Shown: positions 1-6,009, counted from the first letter of the stretch. The stretch: 6,344 nt of DNA from an uncultured Lysobacteraceae bacterium (GCA_946482585.1 CAMLSI010000323.1:1-6344); one strand, 5' to 3'. Translations and numbers: made by a program. The notes: generated by a model from the sequence alone, not told the origin.

Positions 1-427
1 CGCCTATCCCGCGCCCGATCAGCACATCGCGCTCGGCGAGGAGCGCGTCTACGAGCCGGGTGCGAAGGATCTCGTGATCTTCTGCTACGGCAACACCGTA
101 CCGATGAGCCTGCGCGCCGCCCGGGCGCTGGAAAAGAGCCGCGGCTGGAAGACCCGCGTCGTCGACCTGCGCTGGCTGCAGCCGCTCAACGAAGCCGCGA
201 TCGCGCGCCATGCCGGCGATTGCGCACGCATCGTCGTCGCCGACGAGGGACGTCGCAGCGCAGGCGTCGGCGAAGGCATCATCACTGCCGTGGTCGAATC
301 CGGCCACGGCGCCAAGCCGCTCAGGCGCGTGGTCGGCGTGGATACCTACACGCCGCTCGCGGGCGCGGCGTTCCTCGTGCTGCCTTCGGACGAGGACATC
401 ATTGCGGCGGCGGAAAGCCTCGCGTGA
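1..427 (+). CDS. Thiamine-diphosphate dehydrogenase E1-beta / transketolase C-terminal domain protein (3' part)
   Basis: The gene enters from the left edge and is read from base 2; 141 residues are visible before the TGA at 425-427. The fragment resembles the C-terminal (transketolase_C) domain of 2-oxoacid dehydrogenase E1 beta subunits. Landmarks are a YG beta-turn after a hydrophobic strand (VIFCYG, near visible residue 29), the VVDLRWLQPL segment matching the family's VIDLRT-L-PLD, an IVVADEGRR strand-turn matching the VVVHE region, and a terminal DEDIIAAAESL helix like the family's last helix. In such enzymes this domain holds the subunit interface and helps bind the E2 core or anionic substrate; catalysis needs the N-terminal part and an alpha subunit, neither visible here. 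The DEGRR-AGVGEGI wording recalls long single-chain alpha/beta E1 fusions as much as a free beta subunit, so I cannot say whether the substrate is pyruvate, a branched-chain oxoacid or acetoin. The next gene is convergent, so this is the last gene of its transcript. Confidence 0.5.
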   Translation, partial: AYPAPDQHIALGEERVYEPGAKDLVIFCYGNTVPMSLRAARALEKSRGWKTRVVDLRWLQPLNEAAIARHAGDCARIVVADEGRRSAGVGEGIITAVVESGHGAKPLRRVVGVDTYTPLAGAAFLVLPSDEDIIAAAESLA

Positions 428-446
428 ATTCGCGCCGCCTGCGCAG

Positions 447-474
447 CGCCGCGGCAGCGTTCGCGCTGGCGGCG
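447..474 (+). terminator. Strong GC hairpin without U-tract after the E1-beta-like gene
   Basis: Bases 447-452 pair with 469-474 and bases 455-459 (CAGCG) pair with 464-468 (CGCTG), giving an 11-bp stem with a two-base bulge (GG, 453-454) and a TTCG loop at 460-463. It lies 20 bases after the stop codon at 427 and before the convergent gene's stop at 525, the usual place for a shared terminator. No run of T follows on either strand, so it is an atypical intrinsic terminator, a 3' mRNA-protecting stem, or chance in GC-rich DNA. Confidence 0.5.
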
Positions 475-524
475 GACATGCTTCGCTGGCGCCGACGATC
501 GTGATCGCGTGCGGCTAGCGCCGG

Positions 525-1589
525 TCACGGCGGTGTCGTATTCCACGCCGACACCAGCGCCGGCGCCGCCACATACATGCGGAACAGCGCATCGCGCACG
601 GGCGACTCGCCCGCGAAGCGCCGATGCCAGACGTCGAGCCTGATGGCCTTGCGCGCCGCATCGAGCTCGAGTCCGCGTGCTTTCAGTTCTGCCACTTGTC
701 GAAGGATGTCGGCGAACAGGTCGCGGACTTGCTCGACGTAGGCCGTATCGCGCTGCACCGGTCCGTGGCCGGGCACGATCGACACGGGCTTCAGCGCGAG
801 CAGCGCGTCGAGTGCTGCCGGCCAGTCGGACACGTGCGACTGGTCGCCGCCGACCAGCGGTACCGGCCAGACCACGAGGTCGCCGCTCGCGAGAATGCGT
901 TCCTGCGGCAGCCAGACGACGAGGTCGGCGTCGGTATGGCCGCGACCGATGCGGCGGATCTCGATGCGGCGCGAACCGCGCTGCAATACGAGGTCGCCGG
1001 CTGCGCCGAGGTCAGGCAGGACGTCGGGTGTTCCCGGCACGACTTTCATGTAGTCCGCGACCAGCGCGATGTCGCTCGCGTAGCTCGCTCGCTCCTCGTC
1101 GCTGATCGGCTTGCCCGCGAGGTTCTTCCCTGCGTCGAGCTGCTTCTGCATCTGCGCCGCGGCCTGCGGCGCGCCGGCGATCATGCCGGCGCGGTTCTTC
1201 GCGCCGGTGCCCGGCAGGTAGTCGCGCAGGCTCGGATGCGCGATGAACTCGGCCTGGGGCCATGCCTTGCGCCAGAGCGCATTGCCGATGACATGGTCGT
1301 CGTGCCAGTGCGTATTGACGACGTAGCGCACCGGCTTGTCGGTCAGTCGTTTCAGTGTGGCGATCAGTTCGGCCGAAGCCTCCGGCGCATCGACGACGAC
1401 GACGTCGTCGTCATTGACGATGAACATACTGTTCGCGTCGACCATGAGTCCCGGCGGATCGGTTCGCACGGCCGCGTGCACGCCTGGCGCGAGCGTCTCG
1501 ATGCGAAAGCCGGCGTCGGCGCCGGTCGTCAGGGCCATGCCGAGCAGGAGCAGGACAGGGGCGGGCAGGTTGGCCAGGGCATGGCGCAT
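525..1589 (-). CDS. Exported metallo-beta-lactamase-fold hydrolase
   Basis: A 354-residue protein with a Sec-type signal peptide: short basic start (MRHAL), hydrophobic core about residues 11-20, and likely cleavage after the ADA at 24-26, so it should act in the periplasm. The metal site is complete: HWHDDH at 94-99 (H94, H96, D98, H99), H218 in GRGHTD, D237 in ASGDLV and H275 in PGHG. The bridging Asp at the fifth ligand position, where class B1 beta-lactamases carry Cys, fits the glyoxalase II-like and general MBL hydrolase groups and speaks against a B1 beta-lactamase. Substrate cannot be told from sequence. A C-terminal helical extension (about 282-354) follows the fold. I start at 1589 and not at the in-frame ATG at 1613, because GAGGAG at 1596-1601 sits 6 bases ahead of it and the signal peptide then begins cleanly. 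It is convergent with the E1-beta-like gene and divergent from the cyclase. Family confidence is high; biological role is unknown. Confidence 0.5.
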   Translation of the reverse strand: MRHALANLPAPVLLLLGMALTTGADAGFRIETLAPGVHAAVRTDPPGLMVDANSMFIVNDDDVVVVDAPEASAELIATLKRLTDKPVRYVVNTHWHDDHVIGNALWRKAWPQAEFIAHPSLRDYLPGTGAKNRAGMIAGAPQAAAQMQKQLDAGKNLAGKPISDEERASYASDIALVADYMKVVPGTPDVLPDLGAAGDLVLQRGSRRIEIRRIGRGHTDADLVVWLPQERILASGDLVVWPVPLVGGDQSHVSDWPAALDALLALKPVSIVPGHGPVQRDTAYVEQVRDLFADILRQVAELKARGLELDAARKAIRLDVWHRRFAGESPVRDALFRMYVAAPALVSAWNTTPP

Positions 1590-1595
1590 CGTGGT

Positions 1596-1601
1596 CTCCT
1601 C
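1596..1601 (-). promoter_or_regulatory. Ribosome binding site that fixes the MBL hydrolase start
   Basis: The minus strand reads GAGGAG here, 6 bases before the ATG at 1589-1587. This is a near-ideal Shine-Dalgarno sequence. The alternative in-frame ATG at 1613 would bury it inside the coding region and add eight charged residues ahead of the signal peptide. Confidence 0.5.
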
Positions 1602-1698
1602 GAGAGGCCTCACGATCGCGGCTGGCGCGGTCTGGCGGCAAGGCCGCCGCGTCGCAATCGCTGCGCGTTGGCATAGGCCGATCGGCAGGGTCGGGCGA

Positions 1699-1721
1699 TC
1701 CCGGGCCGGCCTGCGCCGGGA
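1699..1721. repeat. Inverted repeat in the MBL/cyclase divergent spacer
   Basis: TCCCGG at 1699-1704 and CCGGGA at 1716-1721 form perfect 6-base arms around an 11-base centre. The element sits about mid-spacer between the divergent starts at 1589 and 1784, so it could be an operator for either gene. In DNA this GC-rich such arms also arise by chance, and I recognise no regulator's consensus. Confidence 0.5.
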
Positions 1722-1769
1722 CGGTCTGTGCAGGAGCCGGCAGTTCTGGAGCCGCTCCGGCGAATCGCC

Positions 1770-1775
1770 TATGAT
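1770..1775 (+). promoter_or_regulatory. -10 box of the cyclase gene, implying a leaderless mRNA
   Basis: TATGAT matches five of six bases of the sigma-70 -10 consensus TATAAT. The -35 region is poor: the hexamer at the ideal spacing, 1747-1752, is TGGAGC. Transcription would begin about 6-7 bases after the box, near 1782, one or two bases ahead of the ATG at 1784. No Shine-Dalgarno sequence precedes that ATG. The same eight bases TATGATCG recur upstream of the DUF4399 gene at 6004. Confidence 0.5.
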
Positions 1776-1783
1776 CGCCGCAG

Positions 1784-2689
1784 ATGAGTCAGCGCCAGCC
1801 CCTCACCATACTTTTCGCCGACGTCTCCGGCAGCACGAAGCTGTTCGAGACCCTTGGCGACGAAGCCGCCCGCCGCATCGTTTCCGGCGTGCTGCAGGTG
1901 CTGGCCGAAATCACGCAGCGTCACGGCGGTCGCCTCATCAAGACCATCGGCGACGAAGTCATGTGCACGTTCCCCGGCGCGCTCAACGGCCTGCTCGCGG
2001 CAACCGACATGCAGAAGCGCGTCTCGACCGACCCGGCTTTCATCCGCGACAACCTCGGCATCCGCATCGGCCTGCATCACGGCGACACGCTGGTCGAGGA
2101 AACCGACGTCTATGGCGACGCCGTCAACACGGCCGCGCGCATGGCTTCGCTGGCCAAGCGCGAACAGATCGTGACGACCGCCTCGACCGTCACCGGCGTC
2201 ACCAACACGGGACCGCTGCGCACGCGATCGCTCGGCACCGCACGCGTTTCCGGCAAGCTGCAGCCGATTGAGATCGTCGACGTCATGTGGCAGGACGACA
2301 CCTCGAACGTCACGACGGTGCAGCGCGTGGTCAAGCTCGTCGAGGCGCAACAGCGCAAGGCGCGCCTGCTGCTGCGCTATCGCGGGCAGTCGATCGAACT
2401 CGACGAACTCGCGCCGCCGTTTTCGATCGGCCGCGAAGCCAGCAACAACCTCATGGTCGACGCCGAGTGGGTGTCGCGCACGCACGCGACGATCGAATAC
2501 AAACGCGGCTACTGGGTCATCGGCGACCGCTCGACCAACGGCACCTGGGTGCGTCTCGGCGAAGCCGAGGAACTGCGCCTGCACCGCGACGAGATCCAGC
2601 TGCGCAGCAAGGCCGGCACGATCAGTCTCGGGCAGGAAACCAGTCTGAATCCCGACTACGTGCTGCAGTTCCAGTGCGTCGAGGCCTGA
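1784..2689 (+). CDS. Class III adenylate cyclase with C-terminal FHA domain
   Basis: A 301-residue cytoplasmic protein without membrane segments. Residues about 5-168 are a class III nucleotidyl cyclase domain with the full catalytic set in one chain: metal-binding D13 (FADVSGST) and D57 (IGDEV), base-selecting K53 and D108, and transition-state N115 and R119 in the VYGDAVNTAAR motif. The Lys/Asp pair is the adenine-specifying type, so cyclic AMP from ATP is the predicted reaction. As both half-sites are complete, a homodimer with two active sites is expected. Residues about 195-285 are a forkhead-associated domain with its phosphothreonine-binding signature intact: GR at 216-217, SRTH at 230-233 and NG at 252-253. 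FHA binding to a phosphothreonine partner would plausibly localise or switch the cyclase; no Ser/Thr kinase is in view. A helical linker (about 175-197, Gln/Lys/Arg-rich) joins the domains. The start is fixed by an in-frame TGA at 1772-1774. Convergent with the receiver-like gene. Confidence 0.5.
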   Translation: MSQRQPLTILFADVSGSTKLFETLGDEAARRIVSGVLQVLAEITQRHGGRLIKTIGDEVMCTFPGALNGLLAATDMQKRVSTDPAFIRDNLGIRIGLHHGDTLVEETDVYGDAVNTAARMASLAKREQIVTTASTVTGVTNTGPLRTRSLGTARVSGKLQPIEIVDVMWQDDTSNVTTVQRVVKLVEAQQRKARLLLRYRGQSIELDELAPPFSIGREASNNLMVDAEWVSRTHATIEYKRGYWVIGDRSTNGTWVRLGEAEELRLHRDEIQLRSKAGTISLGQETSLNPDYVLQFQCVEA

Positions 2690-2716
2690 GCCCGTAGATC
2701 GCGGCGAGCAAAGCGG

Positions 2717-2732
2717 ACCGTGACGGCACGGT
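2717..2732 (+). terminator. Short hairpin after the cyclase gene
   Basis: ACCGTG at 2717-2722 pairs perfectly with CACGGT at 2727-2732 around the loop ACGG, 27 bases past the cyclase stop. No T-run follows, so termination by it alone is doubtful. The rest of the 180-bp convergent spacer 2690-2869 holds only short stems and no credible gene. Confidence 0.5.
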
Positions 2733-2819
2733 ATCTGTGGAGCGAAACCTCCGAATGGGGCGATCTCCGCGCTGACTTCCGGCGTGGCAGCGCTCCATCC
2801 TGCGTCCGGCTCGGTGAGT

Positions 2820-2835
2820 CCCCGCGACACCGGGG
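2820..2835 (-). terminator. Short hairpin after the receiver-like gene
   Basis: CCCCG at 2820-2824 pairs with CGGGG at 2831-2835 around a 6-base loop. It lies 34 bases beyond the stop of the minus-strand gene that ends at 2870. The stem is only five G:C pairs and has no U-tract, so this is a weak candidate. Confidence 0.5.
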
Positions 2836-2869
2836 TTCGCCTCGCGGCTCGCCCCGACTGCCGACGCTC

Positions 2870-3934
2870 TCAGCGTGCGAACGGATTGCGCAGGCGGCCT
2901 CGCGCGTCGTTCGCTTCGTAGCGGCCGCGGTCGTTCTCGACGAAGCCGACGGCCGTATAGGCGTTGACGTAGTCGATCACGTCCGGCAGCGCGGCGCCGC
3001 TCGCCTCGGCGATGTCCTCGAGGCTCGCGAAGTCCTTCATCATGAACGTGCCGATGCGGAAATGCTTGGTGAATTCGCGCTCGCTCTGCGGATAGCGCGC
3101 GAGCTTGAAGCGCGCGGCGCGATCGAGTTCCGGCAGCAGTTCTCCGTGCGAGCGGTTGAGTACGTAGAACCAGAGCAGGCGCGAGAACGGCTGTGCCGTG
3201 AGGCTGCCCTTGGCCGCGGCGAAATCGCCCGCGTTGAGCAGCTGCCAGTCGCCGAGCACGAGCGTGCGTGCGCAATGCGGCGCGAGCGCGCGCAGACCGG
3301 TTGCACTGCTGTACCAGGTCTGGTTCGCGGGATCGAGCAGCAGATCCGGTGCGCCGGCCGTGACCAGGCGCGCCGGACCCGGCAGGCTGATGCCGGTCAG
3401 AAAATCGGCCAGGGCCAGTTCGCGTGCCGGCGGCGGAGCGGGCGGCGGCGGTGCGGCGACCGGAGCCGGCCGCGGTGCCGGCTTCGGCGCTTCGACCGGG
3501 GCTTCGGCGCGCGGCGGCGGCGGAGCCGGCGCGACGCGCTGCGGGCGTGCATCGCCCGGGCGGAATTCGCTCGCGTAGCTTTCGCGGTCGGGGGCGGCAG
3601 GCGCTGCCGGTTGCGGCGCGGCGCCCGACGGCAGGTTGAACATCAGCAGCAGCTTGACCACGCCTTCGAGACTGAGCGGGCGGCCGAGCAGCAGATCGGA
3701 TTCGCGTGCCGAATCGCGCTCGGTGAACGCCGCCGTACGCTTGCCCGCGCCGCTGGCCTTGAGCCAGGCCATGTGGCCGAACACGGAATCGACGTCGACG
3801 ACCACGAGATCGGCGTCGCGTTCGTTACTGACTTCCCAGCTCTGGCGCAGGCGCTGCGCTGCCGGGCTCAGCAGATTGCGGAACTCGGTTTCTTCGTCCG
3901 CAGTCGCGCCCACGAGCGCGATCTTGTAGGCCAT
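2870..3934 (-). CDS. Hypothetical protein: degenerate receiver-like domain, Pro/Ala-rich linker, C-terminal domain with helix-turn-helix-like end
   Basis: I do not recognise this 354-residue protein as a named family. Residues 1-100 alternate strands and helices like a response-regulator receiver: a first strand YKIALVGA with acidic D13/E14/E15 after it, a strand ending at D47 (LVVVDVDS) where the phospho-acceptor would sit, T71 in the place of the switch Thr, and R85-P86 where receivers have the invariant Lys-Pro. The Lys-to-Arg change suggests a pseudo-receiver, possibly not phosphorylated. Residues about 102-172 are a Pro/Ala-rich flexible linker with runs of four and three prolines. Residues about 173-354 form a second domain; its end (about 303-333) looks like a helix-turn-helix or winged helix, and could bind DNA or protein. 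There is no signal peptide or membrane segment, so it is probably cytoplasmic. The start at 3934 is chosen for AGGGGGAG 6 bases upstream; an in-frame ATG at 4003 lies within the promoter candidate. The convergent FHA-cyclase suggests a signalling role, as inference only. Confidence 0.5.
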   Translation of the reverse strand: MAYKIALVGATADEETEFRNLLSPAAQRLRQSWEVSNERDADLVVVDVDSVFGHMAWLKASGAGKRTAAFTERDSARESDLLLGRPLSLEGVVKLLLMFNLPSGAAPQPAAPAAPDRESYASEFRPGDARPQRVAPAPPPPRAEAPVEAPKPAPRPAPVAAPPPPAPPPARELALADFLTGISLPGPARLVTAGAPDLLLDPANQTWYSSATGLRALAPHCARTLVLGDWQLLNAGDFAAAKGSLTAQPFSRLLWFYVLNRSHGELLPELDRAARFKLARYPQSEREFTKHFRIGTFMMKDFASLEDIAEASGAALPDVIDYVNAYTAVGFVENDRGRYEANDARGRLRNPFAR

Positions 3935-3940
3935 TGAAGG

Positions 3941-3948
3941 CTCCCCCT
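3941..3948 (-). promoter_or_regulatory. Ribosome binding site that fixes the receiver-like gene start
   Basis: The minus strand reads AGGGGGAG, 6 bases before the ATG at 3934-3932. It selects this ATG over the in-frame ATG at 4003, which would add 23 residues of low-complexity sequence. Confidence 0.5.
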
Positions 3949-4001
3949 GAGCGTGCCGCGGTCCTTGGCTGGCCCGGGCGGATGGCGTTGATGTTGCAGC
4001 C

Positions 4002-4029
4002 ATTGTCGCGAACGATGCGGGGGCGTCAA
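4002..4029 (-). promoter_or_regulatory. Sigma-70-like promoter of the receiver-like gene
   Basis: On the minus strand TTGACG (4029-4024, five of six matches to TTGACA) is followed after 16 bases by GACAAT (4007-4002, four of six matches to TATAAT). The predicted transcription start is near 3995, leaving a leader of about 60 bases that contains the strong ribosome binding site. This supports separate transcription from the upstream ABC gene. Confidence 0.5.
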
Positions 4030-4080
4030 CTGCTGTGCGTCATGTCCCGACGACAAAACGCACTGAACCGTTCCGCGCGG

Positions 4081-4103
4081 TCGCCGGGCGGTGCCTCCGG
4101 CGA
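4081..4103 (-). terminator. Second of two tandem hairpins after the ABC exporter
   Basis: TCGCCGG (4081-4087) and CCGGCGA (4097-4103) form a perfect 7-bp stem with a 9-base loop. It lies a few bases beyond the first hairpin at 4109-4126 in the direction of transcription. There is no U-tract. The pair could act together as a terminator or protect the 3' end of the exporter mRNA. Confidence 0.5.
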
Positions 4104-4108
4104 TCCCG

Positions 4109-4126
4109 CCCCGCCTCCCGGCGGAG
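4109..4126 (-). terminator. First of two tandem hairpins, one base after the ABC exporter stop
   Basis: In minus-strand RNA, CUCCGCC pairs with GGCGGGG around the loop GGGA: a 7-bp stem with one G-U pair, starting a single base after the exporter's stop codon (4130-4128). On the plus strand that pair is a C/A mismatch, so the stem is better in the exporter's transcript, which supports a role on that strand. No U-tract follows. Confidence 0.5.
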
Positions 4127-4127
4127 C

Positions 4128-5909
4128 TCAGGCCGCGACCGGCGACGCCGCCTCGTGCTGCTGCATGGCCCAGAGCGCGGCATAGCGGCCGGCCGCCGCG
4201 AGCAGGGTCGGGTGGTCGCCGCGTTCGACGATGCGGCCGTGTTCGAGCACGATGATCTCGTCGGCGTCGACGATCGTTGACAGACGGTGCGCGATGACGA
4301 GCGTCGTGCGATCGCGCGCGATTTCCTCGAGTTCGGCCTGGATCACTTTTTCGGTGCGCGTATCGAGCGCGCTCGTGGCTTCGTCGAACACGAGCAGCGC
4401 AGGATTCTTCAGCAGCGTGCGCGCGATCGCGACGCGCTGCTTCTCGCCGCCGGACAGCTTCAGTCCGCGTTCGCCGACTGCGCTGTCGTAGCCCAGCGGC
4501 AGCGATTCGATGAATTCGTGCACATGTGCGGATTTTGCCGCGGCGACGACTTCCTCGCGCGTCGCGTTCGGACGGCCGTAGGCGATGTTGTAGTAGATCG
4601 TGTCGTTGAACAGCACGGTGTCCTGCGGGACGATGCCGATGGCCGAGCGCAGCGAATCCTGAGTCACGCTGCGAATGTCCTGGCCGTCGATCAGGATACG
4701 GCCGCCGCTGACGTCGTAGAAACGGTAGAGCAGCCGCGCGAGCGTCGACTTGCCCGCGCCGGTCGTGCCGACCACGGCAACGGTCTTGCCGGCCGGAACG
4801 CAGAAATCCACGTCGTGCAGGATGGCCCGGGCCGGGTCGTAGTGGAAATCGACGTGTTCGAAGCGCAGTTCGCCGCCGCGCACCGCGAGCGGGCCGGCAC
4901 CGGGCGCGTCGCTGACTTCCTGCGCTTCGTCGAGCAGCGCGTACATGCGCTGGATGTTCGACAGCGCCTGCTTGACCTCGCGATAGACCATGCCGAGGTA
5001 GTTCAGCGGGATCGACAGCTGGATCAGGAATGCGTTGACGAGTACGAGGTCGCCGAGCGCCATGCGCCCCTCGGCGACGCCGACCGTCGCGCGCCAGAGC
5101 AGCAGAGTCAACCCTAGCGCGACTATGCAGGCCTGGCCGATGTTGAGTACGGCCAGCGTCTTGAGGCTCTTCACGGTCGCGTCTTCGAGCCGCACGAGGC
5201 TGCCGTCGAAGCGGCGCTGTTCATGATCCTCGTTGTTGAAGTACTTGACGGTCTCGTAGTTCAGCAGCGAATCGACATTGCGCGCGTTCGCTTCGGTGTC
5301 GGCTTCGTTCGCGGCGCGGTAGTAGCGCAGGCGCCACTCGGTGACGGCGAACGTGAACGCGATGTAGGCGGCCAGGGTCGAGAGCGTGATGACGGTGAAG
5401 GTCCAGTCGTAGCGTGCGATCAGGATCGCGCTGACGACGACGACTTCGAACAGGGTCGGCAGGATGGTGTAGAGCGTCCAGTCGAGCAGGTCCGATATCG
5501 CGGTCATGCCGCGCTCGACGTCGCGCGCGACGCCGCCGGTCTTGCGATCGAGGTGAAAGCGCAGGCTCAGCGCGTGCAGGTGGCGGAACACCTTCAGCGT
5601 GACCACGCGCGAGGTGCGTGCGAGTACGCGTGCGAACACGATCGTGCGCAGTTCCTGGAACAGCGACGAGGCCAGCCGCAGCGCGCCGTAGGCGACGAGA
5701 GGCACGAGCGGCAACAGCAGCAGGCTCGGCGCGACATCGAGGCGGTCGATGATTTCCTTGAGCGCGACCGGCACGGCGATGGTCGCGAGTTTGGCCGCGA
5801 TCAGGAACACGAGCGCGAGCAGCACGCGGCTGCGGTAAGGCCAGACCTGCGGCAGCATCAGGCGCAGGGTCGCGAAAACGGAACGATCGGGTGCGGCGGA
5901 TGCGGTCAT
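4128..5909 (-). CDS. Atm1/ABCB7-like ABC half-transporter (fused membrane and ATPase domains)
   Basis: A 593-residue inner-membrane exporter subunit, normal length for the family, working as a homodimer. The N-terminal half carries six membrane segments (about 28-50, 62-84, 148-166, 168-190, 255-273, 284-306). The ATPase domain (about 345-580) is complete: Walker A GTTGAGKST at 381-389, Q-loop Q429, signature LSGGE at 485-489, Walker B with D509-E510, D-loop SALD at 513-516 and switch H541. Atm1-type wording is clear in ARDVERG (128-134), NYETVKYFNNE (217-227), YREVKQALSNIQRM (309-322) and RTTLVIAHRLSTIVDADEI (534-552). Known relatives export glutathione derivatives or persulfide, linked to heavy-metal tolerance and, in mitochondria, cytosolic Fe-S maturation. 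No Fe-S gene is adjacent. The frame stays open to 6158, but that extension overlaps the opposite-strand DUF4399 start and is low-complexity, so I start at 5909. No Shine-Dalgarno precedes this ATG, which makes the exact start less sure than the function. Confidence 0.5.
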   Translation of the reverse strand: MTASAAPDRSVFATLRLMLPQVWPYRSRVLLALVFLIAAKLATIAVPVALKEIIDRLDVAPSLLLLPLVPLVAYGALRLASSLFQELRTIVFARVLARTSRVVTLKVFRHLHALSLRFHLDRKTGGVARDVERGMTAISDLLDWTLYTILPTLFEVVVVSAILIARYDWTFTVITLSTLAAYIAFTFAVTEWRLRYYRAANEADTEANARNVDSLLNYETVKYFNNEDHEQRRFDGSLVRLEDATVKSLKTLAVLNIGQACIVALGLTLLLWRATVGVAEGRMALGDLVLVNAFLIQLSIPLNYLGMVYREVKQALSNIQRMYALLDEAQEVSDAPGAGPLAVRGGELRFEHVDFHYDPARAILHDVDFCVPAGKTVAVVGTTGAGKSTLARLLYRFYDVSGGRILIDGQDIRSVTQDSLRSAIGIVPQDTVLFNDTIYYNIAYGRPNATREEVVAAAKSAHVHEFIESLPLGYDSAVGERGLKLSGGEKQRVAIARTLLKNPALLVFDEATSALDTRTEKVIQAELEEIARDRTTLVIAHRLSTIVDADEIIVLEHGRIVERGDHPTLLAAAGRYAALWAMQQHEAASPVAA

Positions 5910-6003
5910 GGGCGAGGGCGCTGGCGGGAACGGCAGCAGATGGGGGCCGCCGCGGCCGCTATCAATCGCCGCAGGCGCCCGCAGCGTACGCGGTAGTGCG
6001 GAG

Positions 6004-6009
6004 TATGAT
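6004..6009 (+). promoter_or_regulatory. -10 box of the DUF4399 gene
   Basis: TATGAT, five of six matches to the -10 consensus, with no convincing -35 hexamer. Predicted transcription start is near 6016, giving a leader of about 27 bases that includes GAGG at 6031-6034, eight bases ahead of the ATG. It lies in the 133-bp divergent spacer shared with the ABC exporter, for whose own promoter I see no good candidate. Confidence 0.5.

Noticed and set aside
525..1589. Annotation as an antibiotic-resistance beta-lactamase
   Set aside because: The fifth ligand is Asp, not the Cys of class B1, and no other feature argues for beta-lactam hydrolysis; only the fold is supported.
624..1676. 350-codon plus-strand reading frame opposite the MBL hydrolase gene
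   Set aside because: It is antisense to a gene with complete zinc ligands, signal peptide and ribosome binding site; its product is Arg/Asp/Val-rich with no recognisable motif.
1769..2830. 353-codon minus-strand reading frame opposite the cyclase gene
   Set aside because: It mirrors the FHA-cyclase in high-GC DNA; the plus strand carries all catalytic and FHA motifs, this one none.
3426..3640. Repeated GGCGGCGGAGC-like units suggesting a tandem repeat
   Set aside because: They encode the Pro/Ala-rich linker of the receiver-like protein; irregular proline and alanine codons explain the pattern.
2720..3937. 405-codon plus-strand reading frame opposite the receiver-like gene, longer than the gene I call
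   Set aside because: Its product is rich in Arg, Ala and Gln without domain pattern and its start lacks a ribosome binding site; the minus-strand frame has a strong ribosome binding site, a promoter candidate and a coherent domain layout.
3935..4003. N-terminal 23-residue extension of the receiver-like protein from an ATG at 4003
   Set aside because: The strong Shine-Dalgarno at 3941-3948 and the -10 candidate at 4002-4007 favour the start at 3934.
4287..5996. Two long plus-strand frames (4287-5117 and 5223-5996) opposite the ABC exporter
   Set aside because: Antisense shadows of a well-recognised transporter; composition is Arg/Asp/Gln-rich with no motif.
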